64,000 nucleotides of DNA from Thermococcus chitonophagus (GTDB lineage Archaea; Methanobacteriota_B; Thermococci; Thermococcales; Thermococcaceae), in NCBI RefSeq assembly GCF_002214605.1, contig NZ_CP015193.1, positions 1,468,978 through 1,532,977 on the forward strand, given 5' to 3'. The translations under genes and the position numbers were made by a program. Positions 44,371 to 53,867 of the stretch are shown here, piece by piece; within the stretch, counting starts at the first letter, position 1; the number at the start of each line of letters is the position of its first letter. Under the pieces are notes generated by a model, which worked only from the letters and a program-made list of their open reading frames with translations, was not told the DNA's origin and made no database searches.

Positions 44371-45034
44371 TTATTTATTTTATTTTTACTATTTTTTGTT
44401 GTAATACTGGGCATTTTATGCTTTGGCAACAATTGGTTTCTTGAATTTATTGTTTTATTTTGATGGCAAAAATTATTTATTTAAATAAAAAATTCATTCA
44501 AAAAATTACATAACCATCAGTTAGTTCAATCATCGACATCTTAACAACTTTAGAAAGTAATATTTAAATAAATAATTTTCTTTGGTATCATAAAATTATG
44601 ATACTTAAGCTGTTGATGTTGCGAAAGATGTTAGACAGAAAATGCTGGTACACTAAAATACACTACTAACTTGATGGCTAATATTCTATCTTTATTCCAA
44701 GAATATCCAGTTGATTGACCGGATTTTGGCATTATTAAATAGGATAATTGGCTATTACATTATTACTGCTTTTTTAATTGCTTTTGTTTTTGCAATGATT
44801 TATGAAAGAAGCACTCTCCTGCCTCCTTTTTTAGTATGAATTATCCTTCATTTTTTCGGGGAAAATTATTGTGGTTCAAATACGTGTACTGTCTTCAAAT
44901 TCAGATGTTACAAATATTTCGAAATAGAGTCCTCAGAGAGCCTCTTTTTAGAGTATTCTAAAACATAGTCATATTGTTTTCAAATCAAGATGTTAAAATG
45001 GAAAAATAAAGAAAAAAGCTTATCATAATATGGG
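44371..45034. other. Gene-free AT-rich stretch with a palindrome and a direct repeat
   Basis: GTATCATAAAATTATGATAC (44585-44604) is a perfect 20-bp palindrome. TGTCTTCAAATTCAGATGTT (44890 on) recurs as TGTTTTCAAATCAAGATGTT at 44975, 20 of 25 bases alike over the longer match and 85 bases apart. AAATTATTTATTTAAATAAA-like runs recur around 44470 and 44560. No gene is convincing; a 40-codon hydrophobic frame near 44700-44820 lacks a start signal. Confidence 0.5.
44585..44604. promoter_or_regulatory. 20-bp perfect palindrome in a gene-free stretch
   Basis: GTATCATAA-AA-TTATGATAC. Part of it (TTATGATA) resembles the core of the 21-bp repeats, so the same protein might bind. No nearby start codon depends on it. 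Confidence 0.45.
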
Positions 45035-46244
45035 TTATGGATTGGTTAGAAAGTTTGCAATCCTTTCTGAAAAACCAGCAAGTTCTGGCCACATATCCTT
45101 CGCACTCTCGCTTGGAGCATAAAACACAACCCTTACTTCCTTGGACTTAACCAGCATCTTCTTGACCACAGGAATGTAAGCCTCGTGCGGAACCAATATC
45201 AACGAATCCCTCTTAATCTTAAGCTTAAGATTCGTATTGAGGCTGGATGTTCTATGCTCCAGCATCATCTTAACAAACGCACTGAACCTCTTGGCAAACT
45301 TCCCATAAACCCTCACCGTGTAAATATTATCAGAAACAATATGCACCTCTTCCCCAATTGCGTTTGTCACGGCAACTGCTGAAAGGATTTCATCAACATA
45401 AAACTTGAACTTCGTATTCTTGATATCCAGCGGTCTCTTGCCCTCTATCGTGTCAATGAAGTACACGTCCCAGAAGACCATTCCATTTTCAAGGAGCTGA
45501 TTCATCTTGTAATCTATTGCATTCTCCAGTGCTCTCGCAATCTTCTTGGTTAGCGGCTGGATTTCTGGGTGTTCTGCGCCGACCTTTTTGAATGCTGAGT
45601 AGTGGAGGTAGAGCATCAGCATGGAGACGTCGTTGTTGTCAAGCACTTTTCTGTTTTCGAGCACGCTTGCCACGAAGTTGATTGTTGTTTCCTGGGGTGG
45701 CTTGCGGATTTGTGAGAACAGCGTCTTGAGCAGTGGCTTGTACTGAGATGTTGCAGCGTAGATCAGCATTTCCTTGTCTGGGTTGTTCTGGAAAATTCTT
45801 CCTGAGGAATTCTTCGTTGATTTCGTAGCCAAGTTCTTCTAGGTATTTTTGTACTGCCTTGTCGTTTACTGTGAAGTATTTGAAGAGTTCTATTTTTTCG
45901 TCGTCCAGGTTGTTGAGGTGCTGTTTTAGTGCTTCGCGGAATGGGCCGTATGGTAGTTCTTTGAATTTTTTCTTGTAGAATGATAGGAATATTACCGCAT
46001 CGCCGAGGTTTTTGATTGTTATGTTTATTGCATCGTCGATTTTGTCGGGTTCTCTCTTGACAAAGTATGACATGAGCAGGAACGAGAACATTCTTGACAG
46101 GTGGATGTCTCTTATTAACGCTAAAGCCTCTAATTTGTCTTTAACTTCTTCATATGCGTCGAACACGTTCTTTATGTAGTTTGCATCGAAGTGTTTCTTG
46201 AAGCTCAAAATATCTTCCCTGTACAGCTCCCAAAACTGTTTCAT
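45035..46244 (-). pseudogene. Unrecognised element gene interrupted by a frameshift
   Basis: Two overlapping frames make one protein of about 400 residues. The first (46244 to about 45795) reads to 'YEINEEFLRKNF'; the second continues with 'FQNNPDKEMLIYAATSQYKPLL' to the stop at 45035. One base too many in the four-A run at 45792-45795 (plus strand) accounts for the break. The start at 46244 has GGGGGT before it; the TTG at 46259 is less likely. The product is helical in its first half and mixed alpha/beta later, with no motif I know. Three ATTATTGTTA-like sites lie upstream (46274-46342). Confidence 0.55.
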
Positions 46245-46346
46245 ATCGCGTACCCCCAAGATGTTTCTTCTCTACAATAATGTAATAAAAATTGGTTTAA
46301 AAATGTTATTATTGTTATGAAATATTTTAATTATTGTTACATTTAG

Positions 46347-46613
46347 CTTTAAAAAATTTTCGATAATTTTCGATAATTTCTGGGGGAAATTTCAAAAAAG
46401 AAGAAAGCATGTGTTAGAAAATGAAAAATAGAGCAAAGTCATTGGGATAACAGTAAAAAACAATTTGACGTGCTTTTTAAATGCTAATCATTCAGTTGCA
46501 TGAAGACGCAACCGAAAGTGTGTATCACAAGAATAGAAAGAAAGTGTATTACGAATAAAATAATTCCGATAAGTTTCTTTCACTTGGTACTAAAATCTTT
46601 AAAAAATTTTCGA
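46347..46613. repeat. 17-bp exact direct repeat enclosing 233 bases
   Basis: CTTTAAAAAATTTTCGA at 46347-46363 and again at 46597-46613. The enclosed DNA has no gene. The repeat could be a duplicated control site or a target duplication left at the edge between the element and the defence locus; its AT-richness makes chance possible. Confidence 0.4.
46514..46534 (+). repeat. 21-bp repeat, copy 4 (opposite orientation)
   Basis: GAAAGTGTGTATCACAAGAA(T). Its reverse complement agrees with copy 2 at 17 of 21 positions, including 14 consecutive bases ATTCTTGTGATACA. It lies 3.4 kb from the other copies, so the set brackets the element genes between 43.2 and 46.3 kb. Confidence 0.55.
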
Positions 46614-46681
46614 AAAATATTAAAAGAATTCTGAAAATGGGAGACCATAAGAGAGTCTGAAATAATGTGTATTTCCGTAGG

Positions 46682-48025
46682 CTAGTTGGTCTGAATTAGT
46701 CTAGTTAAACTCTGGCTTAGCTCTAAGAGGAAATTTTCCCAACCCTCATTTTTTAACAGATTATGATTGAGATTTATTGTCCTGATTATGAGAGGAATAT
46801 CTTTTCTGCCTGTACGTGTTTCTACTTCAAAATGCCATTCTTTTTCTACATGTTCTTCCAGAGTTGGATAGATTAAGAGGACACCATCGGCATTCCATTT
46901 TGTCGCATATGCATACATCTGATACAAATCCGATTGAGAAACTCCCAGTTTTTTCTCTTCCTTTGTTAAAAGCTTGTACTTTAAATCGATCACATATCTT
47001 TTTCCTTGTACTTCAATGGTAATGTCAGGAATTAACTTAAAGTAGCCCCTGGAATACTCTCTATCCATTAAAAGATAACCAATTTCGTGCTGTGGGATTA
47101 TCTTTGCATCTTGGAATTCCTCTGTAAGAACTTTTTCTTTGTTACTGATTATTGTATTTGTTACAAATTTCTCAAAGAGTTTCTCCATAGGAATCAAAAA
47201 TGTGAAAGTCTCAATTTTTGAATACTGAAGCTTTACGATAGAATTTTGAATGAAAATTTTGGCAAGCTCAACATAAGGTTTGAAAATCTTATTCAAACGA
47301 TGGAAATGAATTCTTTCAATCTCTTCTAGGCTAATTGGTACTAAAGAAACAGAATCAAATATGCTCATAATATTTTTCAGCATTCTGTAGTTATCTGGGG
47401 ACTCCGTAATCCTTGACATTAGATACGCCGCATATTTCAGTGTTCTGTTAAGAGGATTGTCTATGAATTTATCATTGAAATTGCAGGGAATAATATGTCT
47501 TCTTGCTGGATGCAATGAGTACTTTTGAAAGTTTATCTGCCCTTTGACATACCTAAGCTCATCATGCCTATGCATGTATTGGTAATATCTATGAGACTTG
47601 AGGATAGAGAGAAGACCACATGCATAAATCCTAATCAGCACTTCTAGAAAATCAGCCTTTGCTAAACTAACACTTGCGATATCTGCATCGGTTATTGGGA
47701 TATCTCCAGCGATTGAAAGCATTTTGAGTAGATTACCCATGACAAGAGATTTCGAGCGCTCTAGCTCTTCATAGCTCTTTGTTCTTAACAATTTCGGAAA
47801 AATTTGCAATGTCAAACCTTTAAATGAGAACACTCCAACTTTGTTTTTTGGCTTAATTGTTTTTAGGGTAATATCGAGGAACTGCAACTTCTCGTTAATC
47901 TTATCAAGTTCTCTTACGAGTTTTTCAGGAAGTACTAATGTTTTTGTATCTTCTTGGAATGTTGGCCTATCTCCACCAATACTGTAAAAAATAGGAACAA
48001 ACTCAAAGAGATCTATTGTTTTCAC
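46682..48025 (-). CDS. mcrC: McrC-type restriction endonuclease subunit
   Basis: About 447 residues. The N-terminal half has the McrC adaptor pattern (PKLLRTKSYEELER; FLEVLIRIYACGLL) and the C-terminal nuclease shows the PD-(D/E)XK site 'LIPDITIEVQGKRYVIDLKYK' shape (P-D about residue 337, D-x-K about 350). McrC docks on the McrB hexamer, stimulates its GTPase and cuts DNA. The GTG at 48025 with GGTGA five bases upstream is a better start than the GTG at 48034. It is the last gene of the defence operon, 19 bases after mcrB. Confidence 0.88.
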   Translation of the reverse strand: MKTIDLFEFVPIFYSIGGDRPTFQEDTKTLVLPEKLVRELDKINEKLQFLDITLKTIKPKNKVGVFSFKGLTLQIFPKLLRTKSYEELERSKSLVMGNLLKMLSIAGDIPITDADIASVSLAKADFLEVLIRIYACGLLSILKSHRYYQYMHRHDELRYVKGQINFQKYSLHPARRHIIPCNFNDKFIDNPLNRTLKYAAYLMSRITESPDNYRMLKNIMSIFDSVSLVPISLEEIERIHFHRLNKIFKPYVELAKIFIQNSIVKLQYSKIETFTFLIPMEKLFEKFVTNTIISNKEKVLTEEFQDAKIIPQHEIGYLLMDREYSRGYFKLIPDITIEVQGKRYVIDLKYKLLTKEEKKLGVSQSDLYQMYAYATKWNADGVLLIYPTLEEHVEKEWHFEVETRTGRKDIPLIIRTINLNHNLLKNEGWENFLLELSQSLTRLIQTN

Positions 48026-48043
48026 TGCACTCACCGTATTTCA

Positions 48044-50935
48044 CTAGCTTTCTGCTAGATTTTGAAGAATCTCTACAAATTTTTCATTTGAAATCTCATC
48101 CATTGTGTAAAATTCAACATAATTTTCATTGGATTCTTTAATGAAAGTGTTATCTCCAAGTATTTCCTTGAGCTTATCTGGAGCATCATAGAAATACTCT
48201 TGGATTAGTGGGAGTATCTCATAGAACCATATGAGTTTGAGCACTTCTATGAATTTGTCTTTGTTGTTCAGCACTTTTTGAAGCTCAAAATAATAACTAT
48301 GGCCGATTTGATGATCTCTGTCGTATTTTTCTTTGATCTTTTGATTTAGGGACTTTAATGCGCTTAATGCTATTTTTGCAATCTCTTTTACTTCGTCTCC
48401 CGCTTTATCTACTATCTCTTTTTCGATAATCTCATAGTTCGGCATGACTTCAATAAATGCAAATCTTCTCCTTAAAGCAACGTCAATTAGTGCTATGCTC
48501 CTATCTGCTGTATTCATGGTGCCGACTATGTAAAGATTAGGGGGAACCCCAAAGCTTTTCTTGGAATAGGGAAGTGTTACGGTAGTTTCATTTGGTGCAA
48601 ACAAGCGCTTGTCCATTTCAAGAAGTGTTATTAGCTCTCCAAATATCTTAGCTATGTCTCCGCGGTTTATCTCGTCGATTATCAAATAAAATCTTGGAAA
48701 GTCTTCATCTTTTAGTTTTTCAAGGACTTTTTGCCTCTCTTTCTCTGTTAATGTAGGGACTCCAGTTGTTGAAAGCCATTCTTTATTCACTCCCGCAAAG
48801 GCTAACAGAGCATTAAGGGCATTTCTACAAATTCTCTTAAAGACACCCTCCTCTATGTAGAATGTAAGCTCTTTCTTACCGGTTTCCTCATCTTTAATAG
48901 TTGTTGGTTTAATACCCTCAACGAAATCTTCGTATGCAAAGGAAGGATGAAATGTTACAAATTCAACTGCATTGTACTCTACTGTTGTAGACTGCTGAAT
49001 AATATTTAGGTCTTGGAACTTTTCTCCGCCAATCATTTCAGCTATTCTCTGTGCTAGTTCATATGGAAGCTCAAAAAGCGTGCCTCTTAATTTCTGCTTT
49101 AATGGTGACCATGATGATAATAACTCATCTTCTTTTAACTCCCTGAATGTGGGTCCATCAATGAGTTTTATTATCTTAAACCATGCTTTATCTTCTTCAG
49201 CTTTTGTGCATTCAGCAATAGCTCGTATTTTCATATGTGGTTGAGCGAAATAAACAAACGCTATGTCCCCCTCACTCACAGTTTCAAACGCAGATTTTGT
49301 CTTTCCCGAAAATTCTTCTTCAAGACCTTTGTGGACGCTAGCAAGGTCGTACTTGGTAGAACTCATGGTTAAGAGATAGTAATTACGATCTTGGGAGAGT
49401 TGAGATGCTCCTTTAGGAATGATATGTTTTTCACTAGGAAGTTTCATTTTGACATACTGTTTTGCAATCCAGGTTTTCCCAGTACCAGGAGGTCCGTAAA
49501 GAATAACTTGGCCTTTCCTGAGAAGGTTAATATCCAAAAATTTGAACTCTGGTAGTATTTCGGCTTGTTCTAAACTTGTGGAGGTATCTACTGGAGGCAC
49601 TTTGTGCATTTCTTCGTGTTCTTGACCATATTTAACAAGGTAGTATGCGAGCTCTAACATATTGCCCACTTTTAATTTTTCAGCAGTTTTTGAAAGGAGT
49701 GTCAAGAATTCTGCAGTCCTTTTAACTGATCTGCTACCTTTTGGATAATAAAACTTAGGATCGTCAAACCCTAAAATCCTAACAACTTTCTCATTTGCTG
49801 TATTGGCATGTACTGGCAAGAATAAATCCGGCCGAAGTAGCGTTGCTAAGCTTGTAATTACCGTACCTCCTGCATAGGGAACATGCCATACTTCCTTCCA
49901 TTCATTACTTTTTAGAACATCTCCAATATCCTCAGCTTGTGTAAGCCTCTTCAAGAAGCTCTTCATTCTTTTGTCACTCAACAATTCCATTGTCTGGGAC
50001 ATATCCTTGGTGTACATGACAGTGTAGCCTTCTTGAAATACCCTCTTCCATTTTGGATCTCTCTCCACTTTTGAGATCAGTTGATAAAGCTTAGATATCT
50101 CTTCTTTTGTAACCCCTTCTTTATCTAAGAGTTCCAAGAGATAATTAGCTGTATCTTCGAGTGTTTTCATGAATTCATCCTCAATTCTAGACCACTCTTG
50201 TTGGTACATATTTACCAGTGGTTCTAGAACATTAACTAGCTTCTCAACTCTCCAATCGACTTTATCAAAATAATTGAACATCATATCAATTTCTAAGTTA
50301 ATTGGAATGTTGTTGTCGGATAACTTACCGACTTTAGAAAGATACCTCTCTTTGATAATTTCAAAAGCATTTTTGAAATCATTGTAGTCATTAATATCAA
50401 ACTCTATGAACTCTCTAACGAACTCCCGAGAACATGTATTGTAGATTGGAGCTTCCTCAATGTGGAGTTTACCATAAAGCTCTCCCAGAATATTACGTAG
50501 CAATCCTTTAAGTGCCTTAAAGTTAGTTGTCTCTTTAGGTTTAGATTGATAAATGAGATCATAGATTTCATTAATCCATTCTTTGTTGAATTCATGAGAA
50601 GAAGTAATTTGTGAGATTATCTCTTTCAGCTTTAATATTTGCTCATTATTGGCTGACTCAATAAATGCTGGTAAGATTCGTGTATTTTGAGCCCAAAGTG
50701 GTCGTTCTTTTTTGCCACTAAATAATTCTCTGAGAAGTCCTCTAAGTTTTTCAACGTCATTTTCTTGGATAATCTCTGCCACTATCTCTTTTGTCTTCAT
50801 AGTAGTTTTCAACCAATCAGATTCCTCTGTTAGATCATAATGAACGTATTTCTTTCCTTTTTTGTTTACAATATTTTTCCATGTTTCTAACTTTTTATCA
50901 AGCTCCCCTAATTTGTCCTCTTTTAATTTTGCCAT
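48044..50935 (-). CDS. mcrB: McrB-type GTP-driven AAA+ motor with inserted EVE/YTH-like domain
   Basis: 963 residues from the ATG at 50935 (GGGAGGAG five bases before it). Numbered from the upstream ATG at 50950: residues 1-450 are helical and unrecognised; Walker A 'LYGPPGTGKTW' at 486-493; 'TFHPSFAYEDFVEG' at 665-680, an McrB hallmark; Walker B 'YLIIDEINRGDIAK' at 755-768; sensor 'MNTADRSIALID' at 812-823; and 'LRRRF'. Between Walker A and the HPS motif lies an extra block of about 135 residues (508-645) that looks like an EVE/PUA-type base-flipping domain ('NYYLLTMSSTKYDL', 'VSEGDIAFVYFAQ', 'IIKLIDGPTFRELKEDEL'). It probably recognises modified DNA for McrC. Confidence 0.88.
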   Translation of the reverse strand: MAKLKEDKLGELDKKLETWKNIVNKKGKKYVHYDLTEESDWLKTTMKTKEIVAEIIQENDVEKLRGLLRELFSGKKERPLWAQNTRILPAFIESANNEQILKLKEIISQITSSHEFNKEWINEIYDLIYQSKPKETTNFKALKGLLRNILGELYGKLHIEEAPIYNTCSREFVREFIEFDINDYNDFKNAFEIIKERYLSKVGKLSDNNIPINLEIDMMFNYFDKVDWRVEKLVNVLEPLVNMYQQEWSRIEDEFMKTLEDTANYLLELLDKEGVTKEEISKLYQLISKVERDPKWKRVFQEGYTVMYTKDMSQTMELLSDKRMKSFLKRLTQAEDIGDVLKSNEWKEVWHVPYAGGTVITSLATLLRPDLFLPVHANTANEKVVRILGFDDPKFYYPKGSRSVKRTAEFLTLLSKTAEKLKVGNMLELAYYLVKYGQEHEEMHKVPPVDTSTSLEQAEILPEFKFLDINLLRKGQVILYGPPGTGKTWIAKQYVKMKLPSEKHIIPKGASQLSQDRNYYLLTMSSTKYDLASVHKGLEEEFSGKTKSAFETVSEGDIAFVYFAQPHMKIRAIAECTKAEEDKAWFKIIKLIDGPTFRELKEDELLSSWSPLKQKLRGTLFELPYELAQRIAEMIGGEKFQDLNIIQQSTTVEYNAVEFVTFHPSFAYEDFVEGIKPTTIKDEETGKKELTFYIEEGVFKRICRNALNALLAFAGVNKEWLSTTGVPTLTEKERQKVLEKLKDEDFPRFYLIIDEINRGDIAKIFGELITLLEMDKRLFAPNETTVTLPYSKKSFGVPPNLYIVGTMNTADRSIALIDVALRRRFAFIEVMPNYEIIEKEIVDKAGDEVKEIAKIALSALKSLNQKIKEKYDRDHQIGHSYYFELQKVLNNKDKFIEVLKLIWFYEILPLIQEYFYDAPDKLKEILGDNTFIKESNENYVEFYTMDEISNEKFVEILQNLAES

Positions 50936-51008
50936 AAATACTCCTCCCATTTTGAATTAACAAAATTTTCCAAAGATTCTACAGACTCTCATAGATTGAC
51001 CTAACAAC

Positions 51009-53867
51009 CTAACCGACATAAAGTACATATCGTTTTTTCGTTTTAATGTCTAAAGTTTCCAATGGATTTCTGAATCTAAAGAGCATGGGTTCCTTTCCAA
51101 TATTTACAACCAAATAAAGCCAATAGTTAGAAGCATGGTCTTCGGCGAATTTATGCTCGGCTTCTGTAAGTTCGGCCCATAAAGAAAACCCCTTATGCCC
51201 CTTGACTTCAATGTATCTGACTTCACCAGTGACTAAATCTCTACTCAAAATGTCATAGTGTTCTTCTAAAGACACATTTTTCACAAGCCATTTGCTTGGA
51301 TCATTTCCATATTTCCTAATGTATCTCTGTTTTTCATACTCGATAGCTATTCTCATTGCTTCTTTTTCTATCTTAAGTATTTCTTCTGTTGGAGAATTTC
51401 TTTCCCATTTTTCTTCTCCACTTTCAACTTCTCTAATGTATTTGAATATGGCTATCTCTTCAACTGTTGTCTTATCAAAGTCTAATGGAAAGAACACTTG
51501 CCCAGCCTTTAAGGGTTTACGGAATCGCTCTTCATATTTTTCCCATTTAAAGGAGATTTCTTGAAGTAATTTCCTTATGGTGCTTTTTATTTTACCAATA
51601 TCTCTAAATTTTTCAATGCTTGTTTGGTTAGTTTCTTCAACACTCTCATATGGGACAGTTGTTAATATTTGTGTACTTATGTCTTTAAGAGCTTCGAGGA
51701 GTTTGAGCCCATAGAGAATGTCTCCCTTCTTGTCAATAGCTACAGGAATTTCAATCAGCGTTTGAGAGGAATTCTTTAGTTTTACTAAGTAGATTCTCCT
51801 AAGTGTTTCTTCCCCCTTTACAAAAAGAATCATTTTGCTTCCAATGTCCGTATTGCCTTTTAATAGTAGGGCATTAAGCTCCTTCCATAGATTTATTGCT
51901 TTTTTATCGCTCCCATAGATGAATAACGAAAGCCATTCTTGAAGCTCTTTCTCAACTTGTTTTCTAGAAAGATAATCTGAGCCAAGATATTTTGAAAGTT
52001 CACTTCTGATTTTCTCCCCCTTAATAACTGGAAACACACTTTTGGCTCTTAATCTTGCAGAGAGTTGGTTTATCATTGCTAATAACTCCCTAACATAAAT
52101 ACCAAGATTGCCCTTTATTGATTCCAAAACAAGCGTGTATTCATTGATTTTCTTCCTTTTCTTTGGATCGAGATTTAGTAATCCTAAATCGGCTCTCCAT
52201 AAGTTTTCTGCACTTGCAATGTAGACCTTACTGCCTACAAGTTGGGGAGGGTTATTCATGGCTTTGTCAATATTCATTAACTTATGATAAAGGTTTTCTA
52301 ATACATCTCTATCCATTTTATTTGATAGAAATACGGTGTACACATAAGATTCTTTTTTCTGACCTAAACGCCATATTCTTCCCATTCTCTGTTCGAGCTT
52401 GATTGGGCTCCATGGGGCTTCATAATTTATCAAGACATTTGCAACTTGGAGATTCAGACCTTCTCCAGCAACATCTGTCGCTATCAATATCTTTGCACCA
52501 TTCTCTTGTTCGAATCTCTCTTTGATATTATGAACATCCCCTTTATTTTTGCCAGAAATTGTTACAATATCCGTTTCATGGATTCCCAGATATTTGGGGA
52601 GATTGTTCTTGAGATATTCTAAAGTGTCCAAGTATTCTGTAAAAATCACAATTTTCTCTCCTCTGTCAAGATGATACTTGACAAGTTTTGCTACGTTTTT
52701 TATTTTGCTGTCTTTTTCCTGAGCTTTTCTTGCTAACTCCAAGATTCCTCTCAATCTCTCTATTTGTCTCGATGTCAAAATATCGGCGTAAGCTTCAACT
52801 ATTTTGTTCAGCTCCTCATCAATTTCATCTGCTTCAATTTCTAATTCGTCATAGCCAAGAGCAAATATTTTCTGTAAGATATCTTCTACTTTTTTTGGGT
52901 GTTCTTTTCCTTTGCTTTTTGATATCATCCTGTTGAGTGTCTGAATTGAGGCATAATAACTTGAACTTGCTCTCTTTCTTAGGATAACAGCAAGCAAAGA
53001 TAGTGGAATATTATCAGGGGCAATCATCTCTGTTAGAATCTTTTGAAGTTCTGAGAAGTACTCTTTTTCAACATCGCTGATATCAACTATGAAGGAATGA
53101 ACATGACACTTCCTGAATATTTCCTCCCCTTCAGCTTGGTTTACTATCCCCTTGGTTCTCCTGAATACAAGTGTTTCATGTGTTACCCTGTAAAACTTTG
53201 GAGCATCCAATGCATCGTAATTCTCGGTAAGTGTTGGGTCTAAGTATCTAAGTCTGTTTAGATAGTCTTTGTAGTCTCCTCTATGAGGAGTCGCAGAAAG
53301 CAGAATTATGTTTCTATGTTTATTGCTGGTTAATCTTCTCAATAAATAGTCTCTTTGTGTGCCAAGCGTTGCATTGTGGGCTTCGTCCACTATTATTAAA
53401 TCCCAGCCAACAGAATCGATAATATCTGGATATCTCTTAGCTAAATCAATTGACATTATGTAGTAATATGCCTTGTCTACTCCACTTTTGAAAAATGTGT
53501 TCTTTAACTGAGAGCCACTTGAGACAATCCAAGGCATGCCTCCAACTCTTTTAACTTCAGAGACCCATTGTTCGATAAGGATTTTTGGGGTTAATATTAG
53601 GACCTTTCTAATACCATCTTGAAGTTCGAGATACTTTGCTATTGCAAGGGCTTCTATGGTTTTCCCCAATCCAATTTCATCAGCTATCAGTACTCTAATT
53701 GGTCTAACAGTCATTAGATGCAGAAGCAAATCAGCTTGATGTAAGAATGGGATTATCTTTTGTTTTGAGATAGGATTTGTAATTGCAAAAAAGAATGCAA
53801 TAGGATTACTCCTAATGATTCTATTTGCTAAATAAACTTTAAATTCACTTTCAAAACCTCTAATCAC
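51009..53867 (-). CDS. SNF2-family helicase with DUF3883-like C-terminus
   Basis: 952 residues. Helicase motifs: 'IADEIGLGKTIEAL' (Walker A, 63-70), 'LIIVDEAHNATLG' (DEAH, 161-164), 'LLSATPHRGD' (192), 'TDVAGEGLNLQVAN' (motif V, about 464-477) and 'EQRMGRIWRLGQ' (motif VI, about 492-503). The last 88 residues ('EEHYDILSRDL', 'GEVRYIEVKGHKG', 'WLYLVVNIG') look like DUF3883, a nuclease-like domain common in defence helicases such as DISARM DrmD. The start is GTG with GGGTGA six bases before; it overlaps the 145-residue gene by eight bases. Confidence 0.9.
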   Translation of the reverse strand: MIRGFESEFKVYLANRIIRSNPIAFFFAITNPISKQKIIPFLHQADLLLHLMTVRPIRVLIADEIGLGKTIEALAIAKYLELQDGIRKVLILTPKILIEQWVSEVKRVGGMPWIVSSGSQLKNTFFKSGVDKAYYYIMSIDLAKRYPDIIDSVGWDLIIVDEAHNATLGTQRDYLLRRLTSNKHRNIILLSATPHRGDYKDYLNRLRYLDPTLTENYDALDAPKFYRVTHETLVFRRTKGIVNQAEGEEIFRKCHVHSFIVDISDVEKEYFSELQKILTEMIAPDNIPLSLLAVILRKRASSSYYASIQTLNRMISKSKGKEHPKKVEDILQKIFALGYDELEIEADEIDEELNKIVEAYADILTSRQIERLRGILELARKAQEKDSKIKNVAKLVKYHLDRGEKIVIFTEYLDTLEYLKNNLPKYLGIHETDIVTISGKNKGDVHNIKERFEQENGAKILIATDVAGEGLNLQVANVLINYEAPWSPIKLEQRMGRIWRLGQKKESYVYTVFLSNKMDRDVLENLYHKLMNIDKAMNNPPQLVGSKVYIASAENLWRADLGLLNLDPKKRKKINEYTLVLESIKGNLGIYVRELLAMINQLSARLRAKSVFPVIKGEKIRSELSKYLGSDYLSRKQVEKELQEWLSLFIYGSDKKAINLWKELNALLLKGNTDIGSKMILFVKGEETLRRIYLVKLKNSSQTLIEIPVAIDKKGDILYGLKLLEALKDISTQILTTVPYESVEETNQTSIEKFRDIGKIKSTIRKLLQEISFKWEKYEERFRKPLKAGQVFFPLDFDKTTVEEIAIFKYIREVESGEEKWERNSPTEEILKIEKEAMRIAIEYEKQRYIRKYGNDPSKWLVKNVSLEEHYDILSRDLVTGEVRYIEVKGHKGFSLWAELTEAEHKFAEDHASNYWLYLVVNIGKEPMLFRFRNPLETLDIKTKKRYVLYVG

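Larger units (their letters stand above)
46245..46681. other. Gene-free stretch with several repeats
   Basis: ACAATAATGTAA (46274-46285), TTATTATTGTTAT (46306-46318) and AATTATTGTTACAT (46329-46342) share one core in two orientations upstream of the 46244 start. CTTTAAAAAATTTTCGA occurs exactly twice, at 46347-46363 and 46597-46613. The fourth 21-bp repeat is at 46514-46534. No gene seen. Confidence 0.5.

Noticed and set aside
44690-44822. A 40-codon hydrophobic frame (ending in ERSTLLPPFLV) in a gene-free stretch
   Set aside because: It has no ATG or GTG, no ribosome site and no promoter; one hydrophobic stretch in AT-rich DNA is expected by chance.
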